Virus record (IMG/VR): IMGVR_UViG_3300046660_000382
Coordinates: 1 to 20,989 of that record
DNA: 20,989 nucleotides
Direction: 5' to 3' (one strand)
Source: a virus
This document shows positions 1 through 8,344 of this stretch, piece after piece. Under the pieces are notes generated by a model. The model was not told where the DNA came from and made no database searches. It saw only the letters and a list, made by a program, of their open reading frames with translations. Each line of letters opens with the position of its first letter. Within the stretch, counting starts at the first letter, position 1. Position numbers and translations under genes: made by a program.

Positions 1-3000
1 AGGCTATTGAGGAACGTCTTCGGCTTGAATTCGGCTGCGTTGATCTCCGCAGTACTCGCACCCGCAGCCTTGGCCGCATCCTTGAGATCTTTGTCCTTGT
101 CGTAGTCCCAGTCGTCGCCGTTGTCCGGCAGGTTGTGCTCGGCGAGAGCCTTGAGCGCATCCGTCTTCGCAGATGATGCGCTGGGAGCCGACACGGCAGG
201 CGTAGTTGCTGCCGGTGCCGTGGCCGTCGTCTTGTCCAGCTCCGCCTGAGCGTCCTTGTTCCACTGCGCGCTGAACACACCCTGCTTGAACTTGGCAAAC
301 TCCTCCGGGTTGGCGGTCTTCCAGTCGCTGAACTTCTCCTGGGTGAGGTGGTCTCCGCCGTAGTTCTTCGCCATCCACTCGGCCGCCAGCTTGGCTTCCT
401 TCTGCGTCTTGAACTTGCTGCCCATCGCCAGTCCGTCAGCCGAGGCGACCGACCAGCCGGTGCCACCGACCTTCTTGTGGACGACCAGACCCTTCGGGCC
501 TTCAACGACCTGCACCTCCTTGAGATCGTCGCCGCCGCTGGTCTTGAGGCCCTTGCTGCCCTTGGTCCACTTGGCCTTCGGCTTGAACGGGTCCGCCTTC
601 GGCTTCGCCGGGGTTGCGGAAGCCGCCGGGGAGGCGGTGCCTGCCGGAGTTATCCCCTTCAGGTACTCCCCCGGCGAGTTGAACGCCTTATGAGTCTCTT
701 CGACGGAGGCTCCGGCAGCCTTCGCGGCCTTCTTCAACTCCTGGTGCTTCTCCGAGGTCCACTGGTCGTCCGGTAGCTTCGAGTGCTCCGCGAGAGCCTT
801 CAAAGCAGTGTCCTTGGGCGAGGTGCTGGGCGCCGCCGGGGCGGGTGCCGCAGCGGGAAGGTTCTTCAGGAACGAGCCCGCTGAGTACTGGGCGTCCTTC
901 ATCTCGTCGGGACTCGCACCCGCAGCCTTAGCCGCGTCCTTGAGATCCTGATAGGTCTTCAGCGACCAGTTGTCCGGGGGGTTCTCCGCGTACTCGGCAA
1001 CCGCCTTCAACGCCTCCAGCTTCGGGGACAGACCAGGCGCCGCGCCAGAAGGTGCAGCCTTTCCGGGCCCCTTCAGGAAGTCGTCGGGGTGCCCGGCGGC
1101 CTGCTTGATCTCGTCCACAGAGGCACCGGCAGCCAGGGCCGCCTTTTCCAGCTGGCCCCCAACGGCCATGTCCCCGCCAGCCTGCTCGTGCTCGGCCAGC
1201 TTCTTCAACGCCACGTCCTTCGCGGACATGCCAGCCGTGCTCGCAGCCTTCTCCGCCTTGGCTTCCTGCATCACGTTGTGGATCTCGTCGAGAGACGCAC
1301 CCGCAGCCTTGGCCTTGGAGATCGCCCCGCTCTTCAAGACATCACCCTGGGCCGTGTGCTCGGCCACCTTCTTGAGGGCATCGTCCTTGCTGAGCGCACC
1401 CGGAGTCCCGGCCTTCGCGGATTCGGGGAGCCCGTTGTAGAGCTTCTCGAAGTCCTTCCCGATGGTGTTCTTGTGCTTGGCGATGTCGTCGAGGAAGCCC
1501 TCCACGGTGGAGTGTCCGCCGGGGTTGTGGCCGTTGTTCAATGCCTGGACGGCGTACGGCTTGAACAGGGTCTTGAACTGCTCGTCCGGCATGTCCTGGA
1601 CAGCCTTGATCGTGTGGGCGAAAGCGTTGTCCCCGTTCGGGTCCGGGATCTGGATCTTGCCCGCTTTGGCGGCGTTCCACAGCTTCGGGTACACCGGCAC
1701 GTCCGGCGGGTTCGGCGTGTAGGTCGTCGTCGGGTCGCCCTTGCTGTAGCCACCCACGCCCTTGCCTACGCCGAACTTGAACGCCTGACCCTGGTCAACC
1801 TGCTGCAACCCCCGAGAGGTCTGAAGCCACTGCCCGGAGTGCGAGTCCTGGTTACCCGTGGCGTAGTCCAGCACTTGGTACTGGAGCATCTTGGTGATGT
1901 CGTCCGGGGAGAGCTTTTCCGGGTTGAACTGGCCGTCAGGGAAGGCGTCCGTTGATCCCTGGATCATCTCCTGGAGGTGACCCTTCTTGTACTTGACGAA
2001 CACGGGAGTGGCGAGACCCACCTTGCGGTGCAGTGATGCCACCGCAGGGTCCAGCACCCGCGAGTAGCCCTGGGGATCTTCCTTGTTCAGCCACTCGTTC
2101 CCGGCTTCGTCCTTCATCACCTCGTTGCTGTGGGAACCAAGGTGCTTGCCGGTGCCCTTCAGCGCGCCGACCGGCTTGAGGGGGGTCCCTGACGCCTTCG
2201 GTTCTGTAGCGACCGGCGGCTTGGGGATCCCGGCGGCCTTGGTGGCAGCGTCCGCATCGGCCTGAGACTTTTTGGCGTCAGCCAGGTGAAGCTTCTCGTA
2301 GTCCGCGTGCTTCTTGGCCAGCCCGGTCTTCCCCGCATCACTGGCAGCCTTCGCGGCGTGGGCGTGGGCGTCCGCAGCCTCCAGATGGGCCGCCGTCTTG
2401 TCCTTGGCGTGGAACAGCGCATCGGTCGCAGCAAATGCCTTGGAAGACAGCGCCGTTGCCTTGCCCGCCTTCGCCGCCAGCTGCTGATCGGCGGTCGCCT
2501 TGGCGTCCGCGTCTTCCTTCATCTTCTTGATCGCGGTAGCGTGGACCATCCCCTGGTTCTTGTGGAACTCCTGGATGCCCGGTCCGTGATCCGCCTTCTT
2601 GGCTGCGATCGCCGCCGTGATGTGGGCGTCCAGGGCCTCGTTGTGGGCCTCCACCGTGTTGGCGGCTTGGGCTGCCTCAGACAGCTCCTTGGCCTTGTCC
2701 GTGGCGTCGTAAGCAGCCTGGTTCAGCTTGGCCTGGTTCTTCTGCGCTTCGATCTTGGCCGCGTGCTCCGCTTCGGCCTTGGCCTTGTGTTCCGCAACCC
2801 CCTGCTCCAGATCCTTCTGGAAGTCCTGGGACTGGTGCATCTTCATTGTGGCCAGGTGGTTGGTCGGCAGGTCGTGCTTGCCGCCATGCTGTAACGCCGC
2901 CCCGGCGGCCTTTACGGCGGCACCGAAGGCGTCGGCCTTGGCCTGCATCTCCTCCGGCGTGCCCTCCGGCATGTCGTACGCCGCGTTGTACGCCTGGGAC

Positions 3001-4397
3001 GCCTCGGCGGTCAGCTTGTCGTTCTCCGCCTGCTTGGCCTTCTTTTCCTCCGCAGCCTTCATGGCGGCGTGGATCTTCCCAGCGTGGTTCAGGTGCGCCA
3101 CCGCGTTCTCGTGGTGGTCCTGAGCGGCATCGTGCTGGCCCGCCGCCAGCGCGGCGGCCTTGGCCGCCATGTATGCCTTGGATGCGTCCTTGTGGGCCTT
3201 CACAGCGTCAGGAGTCGCCCCCATCGCACCCGCATCCACGGACGCCTTGTCGGCCGCCGTGGTGGCCTCCTTGTGTTCGGCCTGCAACGCGTCCTGCTCG
3301 GCCTTCTTCTGCTTCAAGTTGGCCGCGGCAGCGTTGTGGGCCATCTTCTGCGTCAGGTGATGCTGAGCCTTCTCCTGGTTGCCGATGCTGCTGTGCAGAC
3401 TGTGCGCCTGCTGGTGAGCATCCCCCGCCTGCTTGTGGGCCGCGATCTGCGAGACCAGGGAATCGCCCTCTTCCTCCGCGAAACCGGCGCTCTTCGTGGC
3501 CTTCCCCGCCGACTCCGACTGCGCGTCAGCGGCTTGCTCCAGCTTGTTGTGCAGCGCCTGCTGGCTGTTGGAGATGTTCGTGTGCTTGTCGACGGCCTTG
3601 CCGTGAGTGTCGGAACTGTAGTGGTTTCCCGCCACCTTGTTGGCCGCCTGAGCCGCCTTGTGGGCTTCCGCAGCTTCGGCGTGCGCGGCGGCCTTCTCCT
3701 TCGGGGACCCCTGCGAACCTTTCGCCGTGGTGGAAAGGTTGTGGGCCTTGGCGCTGAGACCCTCCGCCAGGGCCTTGCGCTTCTCCAGCTTCGCGGCGGC
3801 CTCCGACTTCGCGGCCTGTTCCATCTGGGTGGCCTTGGAGGCGTGGATAGCGCTGTGCGCGCTGTGGGTGAGGACGCCGGACTTGTGGGTCGGTCCCTCG
3901 CCAGCCGACTGGAAGGCCTTCGCCGCGTTCTGGTGGGCTTCCGCCGCCACCTTGTGAGCTGCCGCCTGTACGGCCTTGGGGTGACCGTCGGAGGTGACCT
4001 TCTCGGCCTGGTTGGAGGCGGCCTCCGCCTTGCCCACGGCCTGCTTGACGGCCTCCTGCTTGACACCGACAGCGGCGGCCCTGCTCTTGACCGCCTTCTC
4101 CCAGTCCGCCTTGGACGCGTACCGGTCGGTGGCCTTGAACTGCATCTTGCCGTCGGCGCCCTTGGTGAAGTGCCCCACGGTGTGGCCGCCGGAGAGGTGG
4201 CCGTGCGCCTTGGCCAGACCGCCGCCGCTGAGCCCTCGGGAGGGAATCAGGGGGTTGATCAAGATCCATCCGTGCTTGTAACGGAATGCTAACGCTCCGG
4301 CGGGGTTCTTGGAAAAGTCCAGCGTATGGGGCTGAACTTCCTTTGCACCGGCCGGTAAACTCGTTACGAACGCTAATTCGTACTCTTGGGTAGTCAC
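1..4397 (-). CDS. Giant head-region protein: helical Ala/Lys/His-rich region, kinase-like domain, tandem repeats (partial)
   Basis: The frame opens with GTG at 4397, overlaps the previous stop as GTGA, and stays open to position 1, giving more than 1465 residues with the C-terminus missing. A ribosome site (GGAAGG) lies just before the start. Residues ~90-720 are rich in Ala, Lys, Gln and His and look like a long helical or coiled-coil stalk. Residues ~735-1000 resemble a HipA/PI3K-like kinase fold. K772 follows NEWLN, the loop GNQDSHSGQW carries D851 and H853, and VDQGQAF carries D868 as a candidate metal ligand; the usual loop Asn is Gln856. Four ~50-aa repeats follow from residue 1007, then a basic segment (~1250-1395) and a fifth repeat from 1414. 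It lies downstream of portal and MuF genes, where phages often encode minor virion proteins or injected effectors. TTA codons occur at residues 8, 14, 36 and 502. The kinase call is by motif only; function is unproven. Confidence 0.85.
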   Translation of the reverse strand, partial: MTTQEYELAFVTSLPAGAKEVQPHTLDFSKNPAGALAFRYKHGWILINPLIPSRGLSGGGLAKAHGHLSGGHTVGHFTKGADGKMQFKATDRYASKADWEKAVKSRAAAVGVKQEAVKQAVGKAEAASNQAEKVTSDGHPKAVQAAAHKVAAEAHQNAAKAFQSAGEGPTHKSGVLTHSAHSAIHASKATQMEQAAKSEAAAKLEKRKALAEGLSAKAHNLSTTAKGSQGSPKEKAAAHAEAAEAHKAAQAANKVAGNHYSSDTHGKAVDKHTNISNSQQALHNKLEQAADAQSESAGKATKSAGFAEEEGDSLVSQIAAHKQAGDAHQQAHSLHSSIGNQEKAQHHLTQKMAHNAAAANLKQKKAEQDALQAEHKEATTAADKASVDAGAMGATPDAVKAHKDASKAYMAAKAAALAAGQHDAAQDHHENAVAHLNHAGKIHAAMKAAEEKKAKQAENDKLTAEASQAYNAAYDMPEGTPEEMQAKADAFGAAVKAAGAALQHGGKHDLPTNHLATMKMHQSQDFQKDLEQGVAEHKAKAEAEHAAKIEAQKNQAKLNQAAYDATDKAKELSEAAQAANTVEAHNEALDAHITAAIAAKKADHGPGIQEFHKNQGMVHATAIKKMKEDADAKATADQQLAAKAGKATALSSKAFAATDALFHAKDKTAAHLEAADAHAHAAKAASDAGKTGLAKKHADYEKLHLADAKKSQADADAATKAAGIPKPPVATEPKASGTPLKPVGALKGTGKHLGSHSNEVMKDEAGNEWLNKEDPQGYSRVLDPAVASLHRKVGLATPVFVKYKKGHLQEMIQGSTDAFPDGQFNPEKLSPDDITKMLQYQVLDYATGNQDSHSGQWLQTSRGLQQVDQGQAFKFGVGKGVGGYSKGDPTTTYTPNPPDVPVYPKLWNAAKAGKIQIPDPNGDNAFAHTIKAVQDMPDEQFKTLFKPYAVQALNNGHNPGGHSTVEGFLDDIAKHKNTIGKDFEKLYNGLPESAKAGTPGALSKDDALKKVAEHTAQGDVLKSGAISKAKAAGASLDEIHNVMQEAKAEKAASTAGMSAKDVALKKLAEHEQAGGDMAVGGQLEKAALAAGASVDEIKQAAGHPDDFLKGPGKAAPSGAAPGLSPKLEALKAVAEYAENPPDNWSLKTYQDLKDAAKAAGASPDEMKDAQYSAGSFLKNLPAAAPAPAAPSTSPKDTALKALAEHSKLPDDQWTSEKHQELKKAAKAAGASVEETHKAFNSPGEYLKGITPAGTASPAASATPAKPKADPFKPKAKWTKGSKGLKTSGGDDLKEVQVVEGPKGLVVHKKVGGTGWSVASADGLAMGSKFKTQKEAKLAAEWMAKNYGGDHLTQEKFSDWKTANPEEFAKFKQGVFSAQWNKDAQAELDKTTATAPAATTPAVSAPSASSAKTDALKALAEHNLPDNGDDWDYDKDKDLKDAAKAAGASTAEINAAEFKPKTFLNS
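659..1379 (-). repeat. Four tandem ~50-aa repeats in the giant protein
   Basis: Copies start at residues 1007, 1063, 1129 and 1198, each with ALK(K/A)(V/L)AE(H/Y), then AA(K/L)AAGAS or AKAAGAS, then (D/E)E(I/M/T). Most end in (D/E/S)(D/Y/F)(F/L)(L/K)K(G/N). A fifth copy begins at residue 1414 (nt 158) and is cut by the window edge. Each unit is probably a small helical bundle joined by Pro/Ala linkers. Confidence 0.8.
1398..2195 (-). other. Kinase-like (HipA/PI3K-fold) domain inside the giant protein
   Basis: This segment encodes residues ~735-1000. It begins with GTGKHLGSHSNEVMKDE and NEWLNK, matching the glycine-containing strand and ATP-lysine region of HipA and phosphatidylinositol-kinase-like domains. 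The catalytic-loop-like DSHSGQ (D851, H853, Q856) and the DFG-equivalent DQG (D868) follow at the usual close spacing. The order Lys, DxHxxQ, DxG is what I see; the fold assignment is inference. Confidence 0.5.
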
Positions 4398-5554
4398 TTG
4401 CTGCCCTTCCTGCGGCCAGCGCGCCGCTTCATCAGAACCTTCTTCGCGGCATCCGCCAACTGACGCTTGGGCGCCTTCGAGAGCAGGCTGTTCACCGTCA
4501 TCCGGGCACCGTCCTGCGAGGAGACCGTGGGTACCGTGACCATCCCGCCGACCTCGGCTGACACCCCCAGATCCACCGGCTGGGACAGCTTCACGTCGTT
4601 CCGCAACTGGTCCAGCGTCGACGCCTGCTGCGCGTTGTAGCGGTCCAGAAGCTTCTGCTGGGTCGGCGTCAGGGGACGACCGGCCTTCTTGTCCGCCAGA
4701 GCCTGCTTGGTCGCAGCAGTGACCAGCTTCTGACGGGCCTTCACCTTGGCCGTCTCCGCCTTGGCCGCAGCAGTAGTCTTCCGCTTCGCCTCAGTGGCGG
4801 CCTGCTTCTTGAGACGCTCCTTGGCCTTGGTCCGCCGCTTCGCCTCAGCCGCAGCCCGCCTCTTGGCCGCAGCCGCCTTCGTCTTGGCCTTCGCAGCCTC
4901 CGACTTCGCCTTCGCAGCGGCTTTCTTGCCGTCTTTCTCAGCCTTGTTCTTGTACGCCTGCCGGATCGCGTCCTTGGTGGCCGCATCGTGGCCCGCCATG
5001 TCCTTGATCTCCGAGGCCGACTTGTCCTTCTGCGACGGGCCGACCGGAGTGCCGTTCTTGTCGACAGGCACCCAGTTGTGCTTCCACCCGACAGCACCGG
5101 GCGGCAGCTGGTGCTTGCCCTTCTGCTCGGCAGGCTTCTTCTTGTCCTTGGTGACCTTCTTCTGCGCGGGTTCCGCAGGGGGCAGCGCCAGCTCTACCAC
5201 CTTGGAGCCGTCCAGGACGCCCCGCAGGAGAGTCATCGGCTGAGACAGACTCACGCCCTTGTTCGGGGTGGTCTTGGCCTTAGCCTTCGCGGCTTCCCAG
5301 GCGGCTAGGGCAGCTGCGGATGCGGTGCGGACCTCGGGCTTGACGTTGCCCTGGCCAGACGCCCAGTTCTTGACGGTGCCCAGGGCAACCTGAATCGCCT
5401 TGGACTTGTCCATCCCCCGCTTCTCCATAAGGCTGTGGGCGATGTTCTGCACATAAGGCGGCAGGCTCAAGGATTTGTCCTTGAAGAGCCCGGGGCCGCC
5501 CGGCTTCCCTAACGGGTGCGGGGTGGTTGCTAACGCCCCGGTCTCTGCACTCAT
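4394..5554 (-). CDS. Lys/Ala-rich head-region protein, 386 aa, unknown function
   Basis: ATG at 5554 follows GGAG and lies 27 bases after the upstream stop; the stop overlaps the giant gene (GTGA). Residues ~30-95 form a compact segment (LPPYVQNIAHSLMEK, then AIQVALGTVKNWASG, then PEVRTASAAALAAWEA) of a type I associate with actinophage structural operons. Residues ~205-310 are a highly charged Lys/Arg/Ala helix. The short motif LSQP(M/V) occurs twice, near residues 103 and 324, suggesting duplicated segments. The C-terminus is strongly basic (KRRAGRRKGSK) and might contact DNA or the acidic capsid interior. Scaffold or internal head protein are possible roles by position, but I cannot assign one. 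TTA codons are at residues 8 and 15. Confidence 0.85.
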   Translation of the reverse strand: MSAETGALATTPHPLGKPGGPGLFKDKSLSLPPYVQNIAHSLMEKRGMDKSKAIQVALGTVKNWASGQGNVKPEVRTASAAALAAWEAAKAKAKTTPNKGVSLSQPMTLLRGVLDGSKVVELALPPAEPAQKKVTKDKKKPAEQKGKHQLPPGAVGWKHNWVPVDKNGTPVGPSQKDKSASEIKDMAGHDAATKDAIRQAYKNKAEKDGKKAAAKAKSEAAKAKTKAAAAKRRAAAEAKRRTKAKERLKKQAATEAKRKTTAAAKAETAKVKARQKLVTAATKQALADKKAGRPLTPTQQKLLDRYNAQQASTLDQLRNDVKLSQPVDLGVSAEVGGMVTVPTVSSQDGARMTVNSLLSKAPKRQLADAAKKVLMKRRAGRRKGSK

Positions 5555-5581
5555 GTCATGCGCTCCAGTAAGTTGTGGGGC

Positions 5582-5905
5582 TTAGTGGAACGCGGCGAGC
5601 TTGATGGTGTTGACGGACGCCGTGGCCTTGACCGTGTCGCCGGTAACGACGTAGGGGAAGTCGCTCGGGTCGAGCAGGTAGGTGGTGCTCGCGGCGAGGG
5701 TGTACACCTTGTCCGGGACGACCAGGCCGGTCGGGAGGATGGCGTTGGACTTGATGGCCACGGTGCCTCCGGCGGTGCCTCCGTCGAGGAAGAGCCAGGT
5801 GTTTCCGTCGTTGGAGAACGTGTTACCGGCGACGTCTGCCGGAACGGCTGCAAGGGTGGACAGGCCTCCATTGGAGGCGGAAATGACGGTTAATGCGGTA
5901 GCCAT
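5582..5905 (-). CDS. Small head-decoration/fibre-like protein
   Basis: ATG at 5905 is preceded by GAGGAGA at good spacing, so the in-frame upstream Met is not needed. The 107-aa product begins MATALTVISASNGG and is rich in Thr, Val, Gly and small beta-prone residues. Its pattern (NTWLFLDGG, VAIKSNA, VYTLAASTTYLLDP, GDTVKATAS, IKLAAF) fits the short all-beta proteins found beside head genes of actinophages that are thought to decorate the capsid. No catalytic motif is visible. It sits between the MuF-like gene and the 386-aa gene. A ~90-base leader separates it from the upstream gene, so it may have an additional promoter. A TTA codon is residue 5. The role is inferred from composition and position. 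Confidence 0.75.
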   Translation of the reverse strand: MATALTVISASNGGLSTLAAVPADVAGNTFSNDGNTWLFLDGGTAGGTVAIKSNAILPTGLVVPDKVYTLAASTTYLLDPSDFPYVVTGDTVKATASVNTIKLAAFH

Positions 5906-5935
5906 GGTTTGGTCTCCTCGCGCGAGTGTTTTCAG

Positions 5936-5947
5936 CTGGCATGCCAG
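5936..5947. repeat. 12-bp perfect palindrome CTGGCATGCCAG
   Basis: A perfect palindrome lies in the leader of the decoration-like gene, ~30 bases before its start. On the minus strand a TTGACG and a TATCTG 18 bases apart lie just upstream, so this could be an operator of an internal late promoter. Evidence is sequence symmetry only. Confidence 0.4.
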
Positions 5948-5995
5948 ATACCAAACTACCTGTTTATCCGTCAATCTGGGAGGCTAGCACCCATT

Positions 5996-6610
5996 TCAGG
6001 ATAGGTGCGCGGGCAGTTCTGTCACCACGGGTTTTCCTGGCCAGGCAGGTGCGGGGAAACAGCGGCAATTCGGGTGCCGGGATCCGGGGTGCAGGCCTTC
6101 GGGCGGGCTGTCCGCTGAATAGTTTTTCCCGATGAGCCAGCGGCAGTCGGGTGTGGTGCGGTCGTCGAGGAGGCCTCCCCAGCCGAGGATCTTGCTGTGG
6201 GTGGCGGCGGTCATCTTGATGGAGGCTTTGGCGGCGGCTGTCCGGCGTGTGGAGGCCTGTACGTGGGCGGAGAACAGCTGCTTTTCCCGCTGGATCCCGG
6301 CGGCGAGGTCGGTGGCGGTGGCGAGCCGCTGGACGGCATTGATGAGGTAGGCGGCCCGGTACAGCCTGTTTTTCTTCTTGATCTCGGCTAAAGGATTCGA
6401 TCCGGTAACGGTCGGCATTTTGCCGGGTTTGTACTTGATAGCGGCAAGGGCGGCGAGTACGAGCTTTTTCGGTGTTTTCACCGCAACGGAAATAGCCTGT
6501 ACTGCTGCGAGGAGAGGGGGACCAGCCGCTAGCACAGCGGCGACCGCAGCAATTTCAGCCCCGCTCATTAAAGAGTCCTTTTGGGCCTTTTGCTGAGCTT
6601 GCTCCGACAT
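5996..6610 (-). CDS. MuF / SPP1 gp7-like minor head (head morphogenesis) protein
   Basis: ATG at 6610 follows GGGGAGG, giving 204 aa. The C-terminal half carries the MuF signature: D149-D150, then TTPDCRWLIGK (residues 152-162), then HPGSRHPNCRC (174-184), with Cys156, Cys182 and Cys184 as likely structural or metal-binding residues. The family binds the portal and is a minor capsid component needed for head assembly or DNA ejection. The N-terminal ~60 residues include a hydrophobic Ala/Val-rich run (residues ~20-46) that could be membrane-active. It is short for the family, so the N-terminal helical domain may be reduced. Gene order terminase-portal-MuF is classical. TTA codons are at residues 14 and 74. 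Confidence 0.85.
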   Translation of the reverse strand: MSEQAQQKAQKDSLMSGAEIAAVAAVLAAGPPLLAAVQAISVAVKTPKKLVLAALAAIKYKPGKMPTVTGSNPLAEIKKKNRLYRAAYLINAVQRLATATDLAAGIQREKQLFSAHVQASTRRTAAAKASIKMTAATHSKILGWGGLLDDRTTPDCRWLIGKNYSADSPPEGLHPGSRHPNCRCFPAPAWPGKPVVTELPAHLS

Positions 6611-6652
6611 GTTTCCTCCCCTTACTATTCCTTTCGGGTGGTTGGGTGATCG

Positions 6653-6690
6653 AGCCCCCACCGGTTGAGTTCCGACTCCCGGTGGGGGCT
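6653..6690 (+). terminator. 12-bp perfect hairpin between portal and MuF genes, T-run on the plus strand
   Basis: AGCCCCCACCGG (6653-6664) pairs with CCGGTGGGGGCT (6679-6690) around a 14-base loop. The T-run (6694-6699) follows it only on the plus strand, that is, antisense to the head operon. It looks like an intrinsic terminator of antisense transcription. In the sense direction it would be a strong intercistronic stem without a U-tract. Confidence 0.65.
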
Positions 6691-6697
6691 TGGTTTT

Positions 6698-8287
6698 TTA
6701 CTTGCCCTTCCCGGCACCCTGACTGCCGGAAGCACCCTTTGCCGCAGCAGCCTTCTGCTGGACCATCTGCGCAGCCTTATTGATCTTCGCCCCGGTCTTC
6801 GCCAGCGCCGCCTTGCCCTGCGTGTTCGCCATACCCCTGGCCACACCCGCCTGAGGCCCGCCCTGAGCCGCCATCTGCTTCTGAGCGTCCAGACCCACCT
6901 TCTTGGTCTGGAGTTCCAGATCCATCCGCTGGTCGATGCGCTCTTCCAGCTGGGAGAACTCCTTGTTGACTTCCTCCATGGGCATGTCCAGATACGTGCC
7001 CATCATCTTGGTCAGCTCGGTCATGAACGCCTGTGGCACCCGCAACTCGGTGGGGGTCGTGCCGAAGCCCAGCAGGAGGGCCTTCACAGTCTCCAGGTCG
7101 CCCTCCGACAGCGGCCCGAACTCGAAGTTCGGGCAGACACCATTCGGCCCGAAGTTGTACATGACCAGGTCCGCGATCACGTAGTTCGTGATGGACTCGG
7201 CCAGCTCCTTCGCGGTGCCGGTGAGCGACTGGAGAAAGAAGTCGGATTGGTCTTTGGACAGGGCGTACGAGCCGCCGGGACTGTCGGGGAGGTTGGTGAA
7301 CCCGGCGAGCACGGAGGCGGCCATCTGGTTGTCCAGGTAGTCGATGAACTCCTTGAAGAGCCCGGCCGCAGCCGTACCCAGCTCCAGGGTTTCGACCTTC
7401 ACCTCAGACGACGTCCCCAGGACGCCGCCGTTCTTCACATACCGCAGGGCCTTCGCGTACTGCTTCGCGCGGGTCTCGTCCTCCGCCTGAACGATGTACC
7501 TCCCCGTGGCGTTCGCCTCAAGGAACGTCGCCCACAGGAACAGCACCTTCTGCTTCTTGTCGTGCAGCCAGTAGATCAACTCCATGTCGGAGTGGCCGCG
7601 CGCCGCGTTGATGTGCTGGTTGTTGAGGTGGACCCACGAGTACTGGGCAGGGATGTCGATCCAGATGTTCGGCCACACCTCGCCGCCCACGGACACCGGG
7701 CGCTGCCGGAAACCCCTGAACGCCCCCGTCTTGGGGTCACGGGCAATGGCCGTGGTCGGGGAGGGACGGAACGCCAGCCGGTCGTAGACGATCTTCCCGT
7801 CCCGTTCCGTGAAAACCTTCTCGAAGCACGCCTTGCGGTAGGTGCGGGCAGACAGAGCCTGCGCAATGAGCAGGCGCATAGGCGTCTTCATGCCGCCCTG
7901 GTTCGCGGGCTTGGTCAGAGCGTCCTGAATGAAGGCGGCCTCTCCCGAGTCGCCCGAACCAGGGATGATCTTCCACGGGGCGGACCTGATTGGCAGGGTA
8001 AGAACCGACTGGATGGTGCGGGCCTTGCCGTCTCGGCCCAGCATCTCGTCGAAGGACAGAGACTCGAATTCGTTCTCATCCAGGAGAATGCGTCCGGGGA
8101 CACCGGACCAGGATGCGGCCCAGGAGTCCGAGGTGGTGTAGAGGCTGCCTTCCTCCGCCTCCAGAGCAACTTCCGGAGCCCCCTTGGCCGTAGGGGTGAG
8201 CGGTGTGCCCGGGTACTCCGGGACATAGTTGGAAGGCGAGATTTCTCCCGCGTCTGGCAGAGCTGTTCTGCCTAAATCATCCGGCAC
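6698..8287 (-). CDS. Phage portal protein (DUF935-like)
   Basis: The 529-aa product starts with GTG at 8287 behind AGGGGAG, and its TAA stop lies in the A-run beside the intercistronic hairpin. It has the features of DUF935/Mu gp29-like portals: an N-terminal arm, an RTIQSVLTLPIRSAPWKI stretch (~88-105), a central segment with WIDIPAQYSWVHLNNQHINAARGHS (~212-236), and a helical stem region around KEFIDYLDNQMAASVLAG (~313-330). The C-terminal ~65 residues are Ala/Lys/Gln-rich and low complexity. The portal forms the dodecameric DNA channel at the head vertex and docks TerL and head completion proteins. It lies between terL and the MuF-like gene as expected. TTA is codon 5. Confidence 0.9.
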   Translation of the reverse strand: MPDDLGRTALPDAGEISPSNYVPEYPGTPLTPTAKGAPEVALEAEEGSLYTTSDSWAASWSGVPGRILLDENEFESLSFDEMLGRDGKARTIQSVLTLPIRSAPWKIIPGSGDSGEAAFIQDALTKPANQGGMKTPMRLLIAQALSARTYRKACFEKVFTERDGKIVYDRLAFRPSPTTAIARDPKTGAFRGFRQRPVSVGGEVWPNIWIDIPAQYSWVHLNNQHINAARGHSDMELIYWLHDKKQKVLFLWATFLEANATGRYIVQAEDETRAKQYAKALRYVKNGGVLGTSSEVKVETLELGTAAAGLFKEFIDYLDNQMAASVLAGFTNLPDSPGGSYALSKDQSDFFLQSLTGTAKELAESITNYVIADLVMYNFGPNGVCPNFEFGPLSEGDLETVKALLLGFGTTPTELRVPQAFMTELTKMMGTYLDMPMEEVNKEFSQLEERIDQRMDLELQTKKVGLDAQKQMAAQGGPQAGVARGMANTQGKAALAKTGAKINKAAQMVQQKAAAAKGASGSQGAGKGK

Positions 8288-8344
8288 GGTACTCCCCTAC
8301 TCTGCGCATCCCGTCAGCTTATGCTAACATTCAGCATTTTTGCC

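Noticed and set aside
659-1379. Repeat array as tail-fibre collagen-like repeats
   Set aside because: Units are ~50-aa helical segments without Gly-X-Y periodicity.
3069-4292. Long plus-strand open frame (~407 codons) opposite the giant gene, and similar frames nearby
   Set aside because: Leu/Arg/Val-rich product typical of antisense to Ala/Lys/His-rich coding DNA in high-G+C genomes; no ribosome site, no recognisable domain.
6665-8275. Plus-strand open frame of ~536 codons opposite the portal gene
   Set aside because: Antisense shadow: the minus-strand frame encodes a recognisable portal with a ribosome site.
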